Source of the DNA: Actinomycetospora lemnae
Lineage (GTDB): Bacteria > Actinomycetota > Actinomycetes > Mycobacteriales > Pseudonocardiaceae
Assembly (NCBI RefSeq): GCF_028737315.1
Contig: NZ_JAQZAO010000016.1
Coordinates: 34,506 to 98,505 of the forward strand
DNA length: 64,000 nucleotides
Direction: 5' to 3'
Below, piece by piece: positions 1 through 7,804 of the stretch. Below the pieces are notes generated by a model. It did no database searches and was not told the origin of the DNA. It saw only the letters and a list, made by a program, of their open reading frames with translations. The stretch's first letter is position 1; every line of letters begins with the position of its first letter. The position numbers and the translations under genes were made by a program.

Positions 1-2
1 GA

Positions 3-452
3 CGGGTGAACAAGAAGGGCGAGCCCTGGGCCTCGGCGCAGATCGAGGACCTCGCGGGCGGCATCGAGGTGCTGTTCTTCCCGCGCACCTACGCCGCGGT
101 GTCGATCGACGTCGCCGAGGACGCGATCGTGCTGGTCAAGGGCAAGGTCAACAAGCGGGACGACCGGGTGAGCCTGTTCGTCGAGGACCTCGCGGTGCCC
201 GACCTGTCCGGGGGTGTCGGCGGCGCGCCGGTCAAGGTCGTCATCGAGAGCGCGCGCTGCACGCCCGAGCGCGTCGGCAAGCTCAAGGAGGTCCTGGTCG
301 CGCACCCGGGCCCGAGCGAGGTCCACCTGACGCTGCTCGCCGCCAACGGGGCGAGCCACGTGCTGCGGCTCGACGACGGGCTGAAGGTCCAGAACTCGGG
401 CGCGCTGATGGGTGACCTCAAGGCGTTGCTCGGGCCACGCTGCCTGGGCTGA
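3..452 (+). CDS. dnaE1: DNA polymerase III alpha subunit DnaE1, C-terminal end (partial)
   Basis: The open frame runs in from the left edge, so only the last ~149 residues are present. They match the end of actinobacterial DnaE1: an OB-fold with 'GEPWASAQIEDL', 'EVLFFPRTY' and 'VLVKGKVNKRDD', followed by the terminal domain ending 'GDLKALLGPRCLG'. In the family this OB-fold binds single-stranded DNA and the tail contacts the clamp and other replisome parts; the polymerase active site lies upstream of the window. The stop codon at 450-452 falls within the first copy of a 14-base tandem repeat. The internal GTG at 6 is not a real start because the frame is open to the window edge. Confidence 0.9.
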   Translation, partial: RVNKKGEPWASAQIEDLAGGIEVLFFPRTYAAVSIDVAEDAIVLVKGKVNKRDDRVSLFVEDLAVPDLSGGVGGAPVKVVIESARCTPERVGKLKEVLVAHPGPSEVHLTLLAANGASHVLRLDDGLKVQNSGALMGDLKALLGPRCLG

Positions 453-496
453 GCTGCCTGGGTTGAGCTGCCTGGGTTGAGCTGCCTGGGCCGAGC
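441..496. repeat. Four tandem 14-base repeats across the dnaE1 stop codon
   Basis: Four head-to-tail copies of TGCCTGGGYYGAGC occupy 441-454, 455-468, 469-482 and 483-496, differing only at bases 9-10 (CT, TT, TT, CC). Copy 1 contains the dnaE1 TGA. A replication-slippage expansion is the simplest reading. Confidence 0.9.
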
Positions 497-532
497 GGTC
501 CGGGCTCGGCAGGCACCGGGAGGGACAGGGTC

Positions 533-922
533 ATGAGCGGTCGGGTGGTCCACTTCGAGATCCCGTTCGACGACGGCGAGCGGGCGCGGGCGTTCTACGG
601 GGCGGTGTTCCGCTGGACGCTGCAGGACATGCCGGGGATGGACTACACGATCGCCCTCAGCGGGCCGGTCACCGAGGACGGGACTCCCGAGGGGCCCGGC
701 TACATCAACGGCGGCATGTTCCGCCGCGGCGACGACGAGCCCCGCAGCCCGGTGATCGTCGTCGACGTCGGCGACATCGACGAGACCCTCGAGCACGTCA
801 GCACCTACGGCGGCACGGTGCTCTCCGCCAAGCAACCCGTGGGCGACATGGGCTTCGCCGCCTACTTCCGCGACACCGAGGGCAACGTCATCGGGCTGTG
901 GGAGACCGCAGCCCAACCGTGA
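533..922 (+). CDS. VOC (glyoxalase/bleomycin-resistance fold) protein
   Basis: 129 residues, a normal single-module vicinal oxygen chelate protein. It opens 'VVHFEIPFDDGERARAFYGAVFRW' in two parts typical of the first beta-alpha-beta unit and ends 'GFAAYFRDTEGNVIGLWE', the usual second-module close, where the Glu before the end is a common metal ligand. Family members are small metal-dependent enzymes or binding proteins in the cytosol; the substrate cannot be told from sequence. An SD-like GGGAGGGA precedes the ATG at 533. The stop TGA (920-922) overlaps the first base pair of an operator-like palindrome that leads to the next gene, a TetR regulator, so it may share that control region but is probably transcribed from upstream. 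Confidence 0.8.
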   Translation: MSGRVVHFEIPFDDGERARAFYGAVFRWTLQDMPGMDYTIALSGPVTEDGTPEGPGYINGGMFRRGDDEPRSPVIVVDVGDIDETLEHVSTYGGTVLSAKQPVGDMGFAAYFRDTEGNVIGLWETAAQP

Positions 923-935
923 TACCGATGGTATC
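921..935. promoter_or_regulatory. Operator-like palindrome GATACC-N3-GGTATC
   Basis: Perfect inverted repeat GATACC-GAT-GGTATC. It shares the ATACC-N3-GGTAT core with a second palindrome at 953-971, and a lone half-site GATACC lies between them (938-943). Both lie directly upstream of a TetR gene and are its probable binding sites. Confidence 0.6.
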
Positions 936-944
936 CGGATACCG

Positions 945-973
945 TTGACACTCGAATACCTCGGGTATTCGAT
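945..973 (+). promoter_or_regulatory. Promoter of the TetR gene with operator over its spacer
   Basis: A consensus -35 TTGACA (945-950), a 17-base spacer and a weak -10 TTCGAT (968-973) put the start point at about 980, the first base of the GTG start codon, so the mRNA would be leaderless. The perfect palindrome CGAATACC-TCG-GGTATTCG (953-971) fills the spacer and the -10 region, so a bound repressor would block polymerase. Autorepression is the inference. Confidence 0.6.
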
Positions 974-979
974 GAATCC

Positions 980-1576
980 GTGACGACCCGGATGACGCGC
1001 GCGGAGCAGACCGAGCGCAACCGCGAGCTGGTGCTCGCGGCGGCGCGGCGGGTCTTCCTCGCGCGCGGCTACGCCGGTGCCCGCCTCGACGTGATCGCCG
1101 AGGAGGCCGGCTTCTCCAAGGGCGTCGTGTACTCGCAGTTCGCGGGCAAGGCCGAGCTGTTCCTCGCCCTCCTCGAGCAGCGCATCGCCGAACGGGCCGC
1201 GGAGAACGAGGACCTCGCGGCGGGGCAGGCCGGGCTCGAGGGCCTGCGCGCGCTGCTGCTGGCGAACGCGCGGCGCTCGGAGGAGGGCGGCGGCTGGACG
1301 CAGCTGGTCATCGAGTTCCGGGTGGCCGCGGCGCGCGACGCCGAGCTCAACGCCCGCTACGCCGCGCTGCACGTGCGCGCCCTGGAGGAGTTCGGCGCCG
1401 CCGTGGCGACCGTCCTGGAGCGGGGCGGCCTCGTGCCGTCCCACCCGCCGCGGACGCTCGCCGAGCTGATCTTCTGCCTCGACGCCGGCCGCGAGCTCGA
1501 GCGCGCCGCCGGTACCGCCCGGCTGGAGCTCGACGTCGTGGTCGATCTCGTCTCCCGGTTCGTCGAACCCCTGTAG
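980..1576 (+). CDS. TetR/AcrR-family transcriptional regulator
   Basis: 198 residues. The N-terminal helix-turn-helix reads 'ILAAARRVFLARGYAGARLDVIAEEAGFSKGVVY-SQFAGK' in essence (residues ~17-60), the family signature; the rest is a helical ligand-binding domain with a TetR_C-like 'ELIFCLDAGRELERAAG'. The GTG at 980 is chosen because it sits exactly where transcription should start from the promoter at 945-973; the internal ATG at 989 is an alternative. Two palindromes with an ATACC-N3-GGTAT core lie just upstream. It heads a same-strand run of catabolic-looking genes (1599-7723) separated from it by 22 bases and probably controls at least the first of them. Confidence 0.88.
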   Translation: MTTRMTRAEQTERNRELVLAAARRVFLARGYAGARLDVIAEEAGFSKGVVYSQFAGKAELFLALLEQRIAERAAENEDLAAGQAGLEGLRALLLANARRSEEGGGWTQLVIEFRVAAARDAELNARYAALHVRALEEFGAAVATVLERGGLVPSHPPRTLAELIFCLDAGRELERAAGTARLELDVVVDLVSRFVEPL

Positions 1577-1598
1577 GACACCCGCCCGAGGAAACGCC

Positions 1599-3005
1599 AT
1601 GGCCGCCACCACCGCCCCGCCGTCCCGGCTCACCGCCTACCGCGACCACGTGCAGCCCGCCGTCGTGGCCGCGCTGCCCGAGCTGATCGCCCGGACGGCG
1701 TGGGACCGGGAGGAGGTCGTCGCCCACCAGCGCGCCCGGCTGCGCGCCCTCCTCGCGGACGCGGCCGAACGCTCGCCGTTCCACGCCCGGCGGCTGGCGG
1801 GCGTCGACCCGGACCGCGTCGATCCGCGCGACCTGTCGGCGCTCCCGACGATGACGAAGGCCGACGTGGTGGACCGGTTCGACGAGGTGGTCACCGATCG
1901 CCGGGTGACCGGCGACCTGGTCGAGGCCACCCTCGCGGGCACCGGCACCGAGCCCCGGCCGATCCTCGACGAGTACGTGGCCTTCGCCTCGGGCGGCAGC
2001 TCGGGACGACGCGGGGTGTTCGTGCTCGACGTCCCCGCCGTGGTCCAGTTCGTCGGGTCGCTGTGCCGCGACCTCGTCGCCCGGATCGAGCAGATGGGAG
2101 GCCCGCCCCCGGGTGGGCTGCCGATCGCGATCGTGGCGGCCGGGTCGGCGGTGCACCCGACCGGCGGCGCCACCCACCTCGCCGGCGGCCCGCTGCCGTT
2201 CCACTTCCTGCCCGTCCCGGCCACCGCACCGCTGCCCGACATCGTGGACCGCCTCAACGCGCTGCAGGCGCCCCTCCTCTACGGCTATCCCTCGGTGCTC
2301 GCGCGCCTCGCCGCGGAGCAGCGGGCGGGTCGCCTGCGCATCCGGCCGATGATGGTGACGAGCACGAGCGAGACCCTGACCCCCGAGCTGCGCGCCGCCA
2401 TCCACGAGGGCTTCGGCGTGCCGATCGTCAACACCTTCGGCTCGACCGAGGGCCTCGTGGGCACGAGCGCCCCGGACGACGAGGACCTCGTGTTCGCCGA
2501 GGACGGGTGCATCGTGGAGCTGGTCGACGAGCGCCACCGGCCGGTGCCGCCCGGGACCCCCTCGGCGGCGGTGCTCGTCACGAACCTGGAGAACCACCTC
2601 CAGCCGCTGATCCGCTACGAGCTCACCGACGTGCTGACCGCCGCACCGCAGGGCGACGGCCACCTGCGCGCGAGGGTGCGCGGACGCAGCGACGAGGTCT
2701 TCCGCTACCCGGGGGCGACGCTGCACCCGCACGTCGTCCGGTCGGTGCTGGTCCGGAGCCCGGACGTCGCGGAGTACCAGGTGCACCAGACCCCGGCCGG
2801 GATCGCCGTCACGCTCGTCCCCGCGCAGCCCGGCGTCCACGTCGACGAGGACGTCCTCGCCGAGCGGCTCGCCGACGCGCTCGCCGCCGCCGGGCTGCCC
2901 CGCCCGGAGGTCGACGTGACGAGCCGCGCGGCGCTCGACCGCGATCCGCGGACCGGGAAGCTGGCCCGCTTCGTCCCGCTCGCCGGCTCGTCACGATCCC
3001 CTTGA
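1599..3005 (+). CDS. PaaK-like adenylate-forming ligase
   Basis: 468 residues, close to the ~430-450 of phenylacetate-CoA ligases and coenzyme F390 synthetase-like enzymes. Visible motifs are the AMP-binding loop 'FASGGSSGRRGVF' (about residues 127-139), the adenine-binding 'NTFGSTEGLVG' (about 280-290), 'LIRYELTDV' and a C-terminal lid ending 'RDPRTGKLARF' with the family Lys. Such enzymes activate an aryl or acyl acid with ATP, usually to its CoA thioester, in the cytosol. The ATG is preceded by GAGGAAA. It follows the TetR gene by 22 bases and precedes a class II aldolase and an amidohydrolase, so an aromatic or related acid is a reasonable but unproven substrate. It is more divergent than true PaaK. 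Confidence 0.75.
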   Translation: MAATTAPPSRLTAYRDHVQPAVVAALPELIARTAWDREEVVAHQRARLRALLADAAERSPFHARRLAGVDPDRVDPRDLSALPTMTKADVVDRFDEVVTDRRVTGDLVEATLAGTGTEPRPILDEYVAFASGGSSGRRGVFVLDVPAVVQFVGSLCRDLVARIEQMGGPPPGGLPIAIVAAGSAVHPTGGATHLAGGPLPFHFLPVPATAPLPDIVDRLNALQAPLLYGYPSVLARLAAEQRAGRLRIRPMMVTSTSETLTPELRAAIHEGFGVPIVNTFGSTEGLVGTSAPDDEDLVFAEDGCIVELVDERHRPVPPGTPSAAVLVTNLENHLQPLIRYELTDVLTAAPQGDGHLRARVRGRSDEVFRYPGATLHPHVVRSVLVRSPDVAEYQVHQTPAGIAVTLVPAQPGVHVDEDVLAERLADALAAAGLPRPEVDVTSRAALDRDPRTGKLARFVPLAGSSRSP

Positions 3006-3037
3006 CCCCGGGACGTGACGCGGCGCACGGTCGAGGC

Positions 3038-3865
3038 ATGGCCGCCCCCACGCAGGACACGCCCAGCCCCGAGACCGAGATGTCGGGCTTCCGACCGTCG
3101 CAGGAGGGCATCCGGATGCCCCAGCCGCCGACGTTCGCGACGAGCGCGGAGGAGCGGCTGCACCGCAAGCAGCAGCTCGCCGGCGCGTTCCGTGTCTTCG
3201 GCCGGTTCGGGTTCGGGGAGGGGATCGCGGGCCACATCACGGTGCGCGACCCCGAGGACCCGCACATGTTCTGGGTCAACCCGTTCGGGATGAGCTTCCG
3301 GCACATCCGGGTCTCCGACCTCATCGCCGTCAGCCACGACGGCGAGGTCGTGCACGGGAACAAGCCGGTGAACCAGGCCGGGTTCGTCATCCACTCGGCC
3401 GTGCACCACGCGCACCCGGAGGTCGTGGCCGCCGCGCACGCGCACTCGGTGTACGGCAAGGCGTGGTCGTCGCTGGCCCGCCCGCTCGACCCGATCACCC
3501 AGGACGCCTGCACGCTCTACGAGAACCACGGCGTCGTCACCGAGGGCCGCGGCGCCGTCGTGCTCGACCCCGAGGTCGGCCGCGCGCTGGCGACGGGGCT
3601 GACGGGCCGCCGGATGGTCTTCCACCAGAACCACGGCATCTTCACCGTCGGCGACACCGTCGCCGAGGCCGCGTGGTGGTTCATCAACACCGAGCGCAAC
3701 TGCCAGGCCCAGCTCCTCGCCGAGGCCGCCGGCACGCCCACGCAGATCGACCACGCGAACGCGAAGTTCACCGCCGAGCAGACCGGCACGCCGTACGCCG
3801 GCTGGTTCGCGTTCCAGCCGATCTGGGACGAGATCGTCCGCACCGACCCGGACCTCTTCGACTAG
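3038..3865 (+). CDS. Class II aldolase/adducin-family protein
   Basis: 275 residues from the ATG at 3038; the much longer open frame upstream is a shadow of the ligase gene. The core carries 'GEGIAGHITVRDPEDPHMFWVNPFG', the metal-site 'AHAHSVYGKAWSS' and 'HQNHGIFTVGDTVAEAAWWFINTE', which are diagnostic for the family, with His pairs as the likely zinc ligands. Members are zinc-dependent aldolases, epimerases or decarboxylases; an aromatic-acid decarboxylase of the phthalate-pathway kind also belongs here. No clear SD is seen before the start. With the flanking ligase and amidohydrolase it suggests breakdown of one compound, but the reaction is not identifiable. Confidence 0.8.
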   Translation: MAAPTQDTPSPETEMSGFRPSQEGIRMPQPPTFATSAEERLHRKQQLAGAFRVFGRFGFGEGIAGHITVRDPEDPHMFWVNPFGMSFRHIRVSDLIAVSHDGEVVHGNKPVNQAGFVIHSAVHHAHPEVVAAAHAHSVYGKAWSSLARPLDPITQDACTLYENHGVVTEGRGAVVLDPEVGRALATGLTGRRMVFHQNHGIFTVGDTVAEAAWWFINTERNCQAQLLAEAAGTPTQIDHANAKFTAEQTGTPYAGWFAFQPIWDEIVRTDPDLFD

Positions 3866-3917
3866 CGCACCGGTCGGCGCCGACGCGGGTCGCCGGGACC
3901 TGCGGGACACTGTCGCC

Positions 3918-4772
3918 GTGATCGTCGACGCCCACGTCCACGTCGCCCACCTCGAGCGGCTCAAGGTGCCGTGGAAGCAGTGGATCGGCCCGGCCGGGCC
4001 GGAGGAGGCGTGGTCGGCCTGCTACGACAGCGACGGCGCCGCGATCCCCGAGAAGGTCTCGGCGCTGTTCGCGGGTGCCGGCGTCGACCGGGTGCTGCTG
4101 TTCTGCGAGTACTCGCCGAAGGCCACGGGCTGGCAGACGATCGAGGACATGCTGCCGCTGGTCGACGCCGACGCCGAGCGGTTCCGGATCGTCGCCAACG
4201 TCAACCCGCACGTCCACCACCCGGTGGCCGCCGAGCTCGACCGGCAGCTCGACCTCGGCGCCGTGGCGCTCAAGGTCCACCCCGTCCACGCGGGGATCGC
4301 GCCCAACGACGCCCAGCTCTACCCGGCGTACGCCCGGTGCCTCGAGCGCGGGGTGCCGGTGATCGTGCACACCGGCCCGTCGAACTTCCCGGGCGCCACG
4401 GCCCGCCACGGTGACCCGGTGCTGCTCGACGACGTGCTGCGCGACTTCCCGGGCCTGCGCCTCGTCCTCGCCCACGGCGGCCGCGGGTGGAGCTACGAGG
4501 CCGCGGCCTCGCTGGCCCTGACCCGCGAGGACGTGTGGCTCGACGTCGCCGGCCTGCCGCCGCGCAAGCTGCCCGTGTACTACGAGCGCTTCGGGTTCGA
4601 TCGCGTCGCGGCGAAGTGCATCTTCGGGACCGACGCACCGTCCGCCGACCCCGCCCGCAACATCGCCGCGATCCGCGAGCTCGGTCTCGGTGACGACCTG
4701 ACCGACCGGCTGCTCGGCGGCAACGCCCTCGCGGTGTACCCGGGGCTGGCGGAGCCGCCGACGCGGGTCTGA
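3918..4772 (+). CDS. Amidohydrolase 2-family metal-dependent hydrolase or decarboxylase
   Basis: 284 residues in a TIM-barrel pattern: N-terminal 'IVDAHVHV' metal site, 'AVALKVHPVH', 'VPVIVHTGPS', 'LRLVLAHGGRG' and a late 'CIFGTDAPSADP' with the catalytic Asp. This order of His-x-His, Lys/His, His, His and Asp is that of the ACMSD/amidohydrolase 2 family, which includes both hydrolases and non-oxidative decarboxylases. The GTG at 3918 follows GACACT by six bases, a weak leaderless arrangement. It sits between the class II aldolase and an exporter, so it is placed in the same putative catabolic set. Confidence 0.8.
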   Translation: MIVDAHVHVAHLERLKVPWKQWIGPAGPEEAWSACYDSDGAAIPEKVSALFAGAGVDRVLLFCEYSPKATGWQTIEDMLPLVDADAERFRIVANVNPHVHHPVAAELDRQLDLGAVALKVHPVHAGIAPNDAQLYPAYARCLERGVPVIVHTGPSNFPGATARHGDPVLLDDVLRDFPGLRLVLAHGGRGWSYEAAASLALTREDVWLDVAGLPPRKLPVYYERFGFDRVAAKCIFGTDAPSADPARNIAAIRELGLGDDLTDRLLGGNALAVYPGLAEPPTRV

Positions 4773-4810
4773 CGCCGACCGGGACCTCCGGTGTACGGTC
4801 ACGGACGTGA

Positions 4811-4826
4811 CGGACCGATCGGTCCG
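4811..4826. promoter_or_regulatory. TetR-type palindrome before the MFS gene
   Basis: CGGACCGATCGGTCCG is a perfect 16-base palindrome, 42 bases before the MFS start. A second perfect repeat GTCAC-GGAC-GTGAC (4798-4811) abuts it, and a possible -10 TACGGT (4794-4799) lies just upstream, so the palindrome would cover the start of transcription. The core ACCGATCGGT looks like operators of TetR exporter repressors. Confidence 0.5.
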
Positions 4827-4868
4827 CAACCGAGTGATCCGTCCGGGCCCCGGCGGGAGGAGTCGCGC

Positions 4869-6332
4869 GTGAGCACGACCGGGACGACCGGCACGGGGAC
4901 CACCAGCCCCCGCACCGTCCTGCTCATCACCTCGGCCGCGGCGTTCCTCTCCAGCCTCGACCTCTTCATCGTCAACATCGCCTTCCCCGACATCCGCGCC
5001 GACTTCCCCGGCACCGACCTCGGCGCGCTGTCCTGGGTCCTCAACGGCTACACGGTCGTCTTCGCCGCGTTCCTGGCGCTCGCCGGGCGGCTCGCCGACC
5101 GCGCCGGGCACCGCCGGGTCTTCCTCGTCGGACTCGCGGTGTTCACGCTCGCCTCGGCGGCCTGCGCGGTCGCGCCCTCGGTCGCGCTGCTCGTGGCGGC
5201 GCGGGCCGTGCAGGCGCTGGGCGCGGCGCTGGTGACGCCGACGTCGCTGTCGCTGCTGCTCACCGCCTTCCCCGCCGACCGCCGGGCCCACGCGGTCGGC
5301 GCCTGGGCCTCGATCGGCGCGATCGCGGCCGCCCTCGGGCCCCCGCTCGGCGGGCTGCTCGTCGAGGCGTCCTGGCACTGGGTCTTCCTCGTCAACGTGC
5401 CCGTCGGGCTGCTGGCCCTGGTCGCGGGCCTGCGGGCGCTGCCGAGCACCACGCCCACGGGGTCGGGCCGGCCCGACGTCCTCGGCGCCGTGGGCCTCGT
5501 CGTCGGGGTCGGGGCGCTCGCCTTCGCGCTGGTCCGCGTGGCCGACCTCGGGTGGCGCGCGGCGCCCGTGGTCGCGGGCGTGATCGTGGCGGTCCTCGCC
5601 CTCGGCGGCGTGGTGCTGCGCTCGCGGCGCCACCCGGTGCCGGCCCTGGACCTGGCGGTGCTGCGCACGCCGGTGGTCGGGCTCGCCGCGCTCGCGATGC
5701 TGGCGTTCTCGACCGGCTTCGCCGGCATGCTCGTCGTCAACGTCCTCTACCTGACCGCGACCTGGGGCTGGTCCGCGCCGGCCGCCGGGCTCGCGCTGGC
5801 GGTGGGGCCGTTGGTGGTCGTCGGGGTGTCGCGCCTGTCGGGCCACCTCACCGCACGCATCGGGATCGGGCCGGTCGCGGCCGTGGGCGCGCTGCTGTTC
5901 GCGGCCGGTCCGACGTGGTGGGCGCTGCGGCTCGACGCCACCCCGGACTACGCGGTCGGCATGCTGCCCGGCCAGCTCGCGACCGGCCTCGGGGTCGGGC
6001 TGGTGCTGCCCACGCTCTCGTCGGTCGTCGGCGTCGCGCTGCCCGCCCACCGGTGGGGCAGCGGCTCGTCGCTGATCACGACCGCCCGCCAGGTGGGCTC
6101 GGTGCTCGGCGTCGCGCTGCTGGTCTCGGTGATCGGGACGGCCACGACCGGGCGTCCGGACGAGATCGGGCTGCTGCGGGGCGGGTGGGTGCTCCTCGCG
6201 GCCGCCGGCGCGGTCGCGGCGGTGGCGGCGCTGGGCCTCGCCCGGGCGGAGCGCTGCGCCGCGCGGGCGGCGCGCTCGGTGACCACCGACCCCGTGCCGA
6301 GCGCCGATTGCCCGGCCCGCCGAGTGGGGTAG
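4869..6332 (+). CDS. MFS transporter, DHA2 (EmrB/QacA-like) drug or metabolite exporter
   Basis: 487 residues from the GTG at 4869, which has a strong GGGAGGAG six bases upstream; the longer frame from 4791 lacks this and would run through the operator. The sequence shows ~14 hydrophobic helices. Family motifs include 'FIVNIAFPDIRADFPGTDLGALSWVLNGY' (helix 1-2), motif A 'GRLADRAGHRRVF', 'ALGAALVTPTSLSLL' and motif C 'IGAIAAALGPPLGGLL'. Such proteins export small molecules at the cost of the proton gradient. It lies in the 980-7723 run but has its own palindrome and possible promoter, so it may respond to its own effector. Confidence 0.85.
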   Translation: MSTTGTTGTGTTSPRTVLLITSAAAFLSSLDLFIVNIAFPDIRADFPGTDLGALSWVLNGYTVVFAAFLALAGRLADRAGHRRVFLVGLAVFTLASAACAVAPSVALLVAARAVQALGAALVTPTSLSLLLTAFPADRRAHAVGAWASIGAIAAALGPPLGGLLVEASWHWVFLVNVPVGLLALVAGLRALPSTTPTGSGRPDVLGAVGLVVGVGALAFALVRVADLGWRAAPVVAGVIVAVLALGGVVLRSRRHPVPALDLAVLRTPVVGLAALAMLAFSTGFAGMLVVNVLYLTATWGWSAPAAGLALAVGPLVVVGVSRLSGHLTARIGIGPVAAVGALLFAAGPTWWALRLDATPDYAVGMLPGQLATGLGVGLVLPTLSSVVGVALPAHRWGSGSSLITTARQVGSVLGVALLVSVIGTATTGRPDEIGLLRGGWVLLAAAGAVAAVAALGLARAERCAARAARSVTTDPVPSADCPARRVG

Positions 6333-6340
6333 ACGAGAGC

Positions 6341-7723
6341 ATGGCCATCGCAACGACGAACCCCGCCACGGGGGAGACCGTCAAGGAGTTCGATTCCCTC
6401 ACCGAGCAGCAGCTGGAGGAGAAGCTCCAGCGCGCCTGGGACACGTTCCAGAGCTACCGGGACACGACGTTCGAGCAGCGCGCCGGCTGGCTGCGCGCGG
6501 CGGCCGACATCTTCGATGCCGAGACCGACCGCCTCGCCGAGCTCGCCACCCTCGAGATGGGCAAGACCTTCGCCGCGGCGAAGGCCGAGATCGCCAAGTG
6601 CTCGCTGGGCTGCCGCTGGTACGCCGACCACGCCGCCGAGGACCTCGCCGACGTCGAGTGGCCGAAGCCGAAGAACGCCCCCGAGAACGCGCGCATCTTC
6701 ACCCGGTACCAGCCGCTGGGTCCGGTGCTCGCGATCATGCCGTGGAACTTCCCGTTCTGGCAGGTCCTGCGCTTCGCCGCGCCCGCGCTCATGGCCGGCA
6801 ACGTCGGCCTGCTCAAGCACGCGTCGAACGTGCCGCAGGTCGCCATGGCCATCGAGGACGTGCTCAACCGGGCCGGCTTCCCCGAGGGTGCCTTCCAGAC
6901 GCTGCTCGTCGGCTCCTCGGTGATCGAGGGCATCATCGACGACCCCCGCGTGCGCGCCGTGACGCTGACCGGCAGCGAGCCCGCCGGCCGTGAGGTCGGG
7001 GCCCGCGCCGGCCAGAACGTCAAGACCAGCGTGCTCGAGCTCGGCGGCAGCGACCCGTTCATCGTCATGCCGTCGGTGGACGACCTCGACGCGGTCGTCG
7101 ACGCCGCCGTGTCCAGCCGCATGCTCAACAACGGCCAGAGCTGCATCAACGCCAAGCGCTTCATCGTCCACCAGGACATCGCCGACGACTTCACGCAGAA
7201 GCTCGTGGCGAAGATGGAGTCGCTGACGATCGGCGACCCGATGGACGAGAACACCGACCTCGGGCCGATGTCGCAGGGCAACGGGGTCACCGACCTCGAC
7301 GAGCAGGTGCAGGACTCGATCAAGGCCGGGGCCCGCCTGCTGACCGGCGGCGAGCGGCTCGACAAGCCGGGCAACTGGTACCCGCCGACGGTGCTCACCG
7401 ACATCCCGAAGGAGGCGCGGGCCTACAAGGAGGAGCTCTTCGGGCCGGTGGCGCTGGTCTTCCGCGCCACCGACGCCGACGACGCGATCCGCATCGCCAA
7501 CGACTCCGACTTCGGCCTCGGCGGCAGCGCCTGGACGTCCGACGAGGACGAGAAGATGCGCTTCGCCACCGAGGTCGAGTCGGGCATGGTCTACATCAAC
7601 AAGATCACCGAGTCGACGCCCGAGGTGCCGTTCGGCGGCGCGAAGAACTCCGGGTACGGCCGCGAGCTCGCGAGCTTCGGGCCGCAGTCGTTCGTCAACG
7701 CGAAGACCATCTGGATCCAGTGA
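6341..7723 (+). CDS. NAD(P)-dependent aldehyde dehydrogenase, succinate-semialdehyde type
   Basis: 460 residues from ATG 6341, eight bases after the MFS stop. The opening 'IATTNPATGETVKEFDSLT' is that of GabD1-type succinate-semialdehyde dehydrogenases. Catalytic residues are in place: the general base Glu233 in 'VLELGGSDPF' and the nucleophile Cys268 in 'NNGQSCINAKRF', 35 residues apart as expected; 'MPWNFPFWQVLR' supplies the oxyanion Asn and 'KEELFGPVA' closes the cofactor site. It oxidises an aldehyde to a carboxylic acid in the cytosol. The substrate could be succinate semialdehyde or the aldehyde made by the neighbouring catabolic genes. Confidence 0.85.
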   Translation: MAIATTNPATGETVKEFDSLTEQQLEEKLQRAWDTFQSYRDTTFEQRAGWLRAAADIFDAETDRLAELATLEMGKTFAAAKAEIAKCSLGCRWYADHAAEDLADVEWPKPKNAPENARIFTRYQPLGPVLAIMPWNFPFWQVLRFAAPALMAGNVGLLKHASNVPQVAMAIEDVLNRAGFPEGAFQTLLVGSSVIEGIIDDPRVRAVTLTGSEPAGREVGARAGQNVKTSVLELGGSDPFIVMPSVDDLDAVVDAAVSSRMLNNGQSCINAKRFIVHQDIADDFTQKLVAKMESLTIGDPMDENTDLGPMSQGNGVTDLDEQVQDSIKAGARLLTGGERLDKPGNWYPPTVLTDIPKEARAYKEELFGPVALVFRATDADDAIRIANDSDFGLGGSAWTSDEDEKMRFATEVESGMVYINKITESTPEVPFGGAKNSGYGRELASFGPQSFVNAKTIWIQ

Positions 7724-7804
7724 CCAGCGCCTGATCACCCCTGGGCCGACGGCCGTTGCGGCGGCGTGCGGGTCGACGAGGCGCCGAGGCGAGCTCGCCC
7801 GGCG

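Noticed and set aside
3768..6353. 861-codon minus-strand open frame over the amidohydrolase and MFS genes
   Set aside because: Antisense shadow with biased composition; no domain, no start signal.
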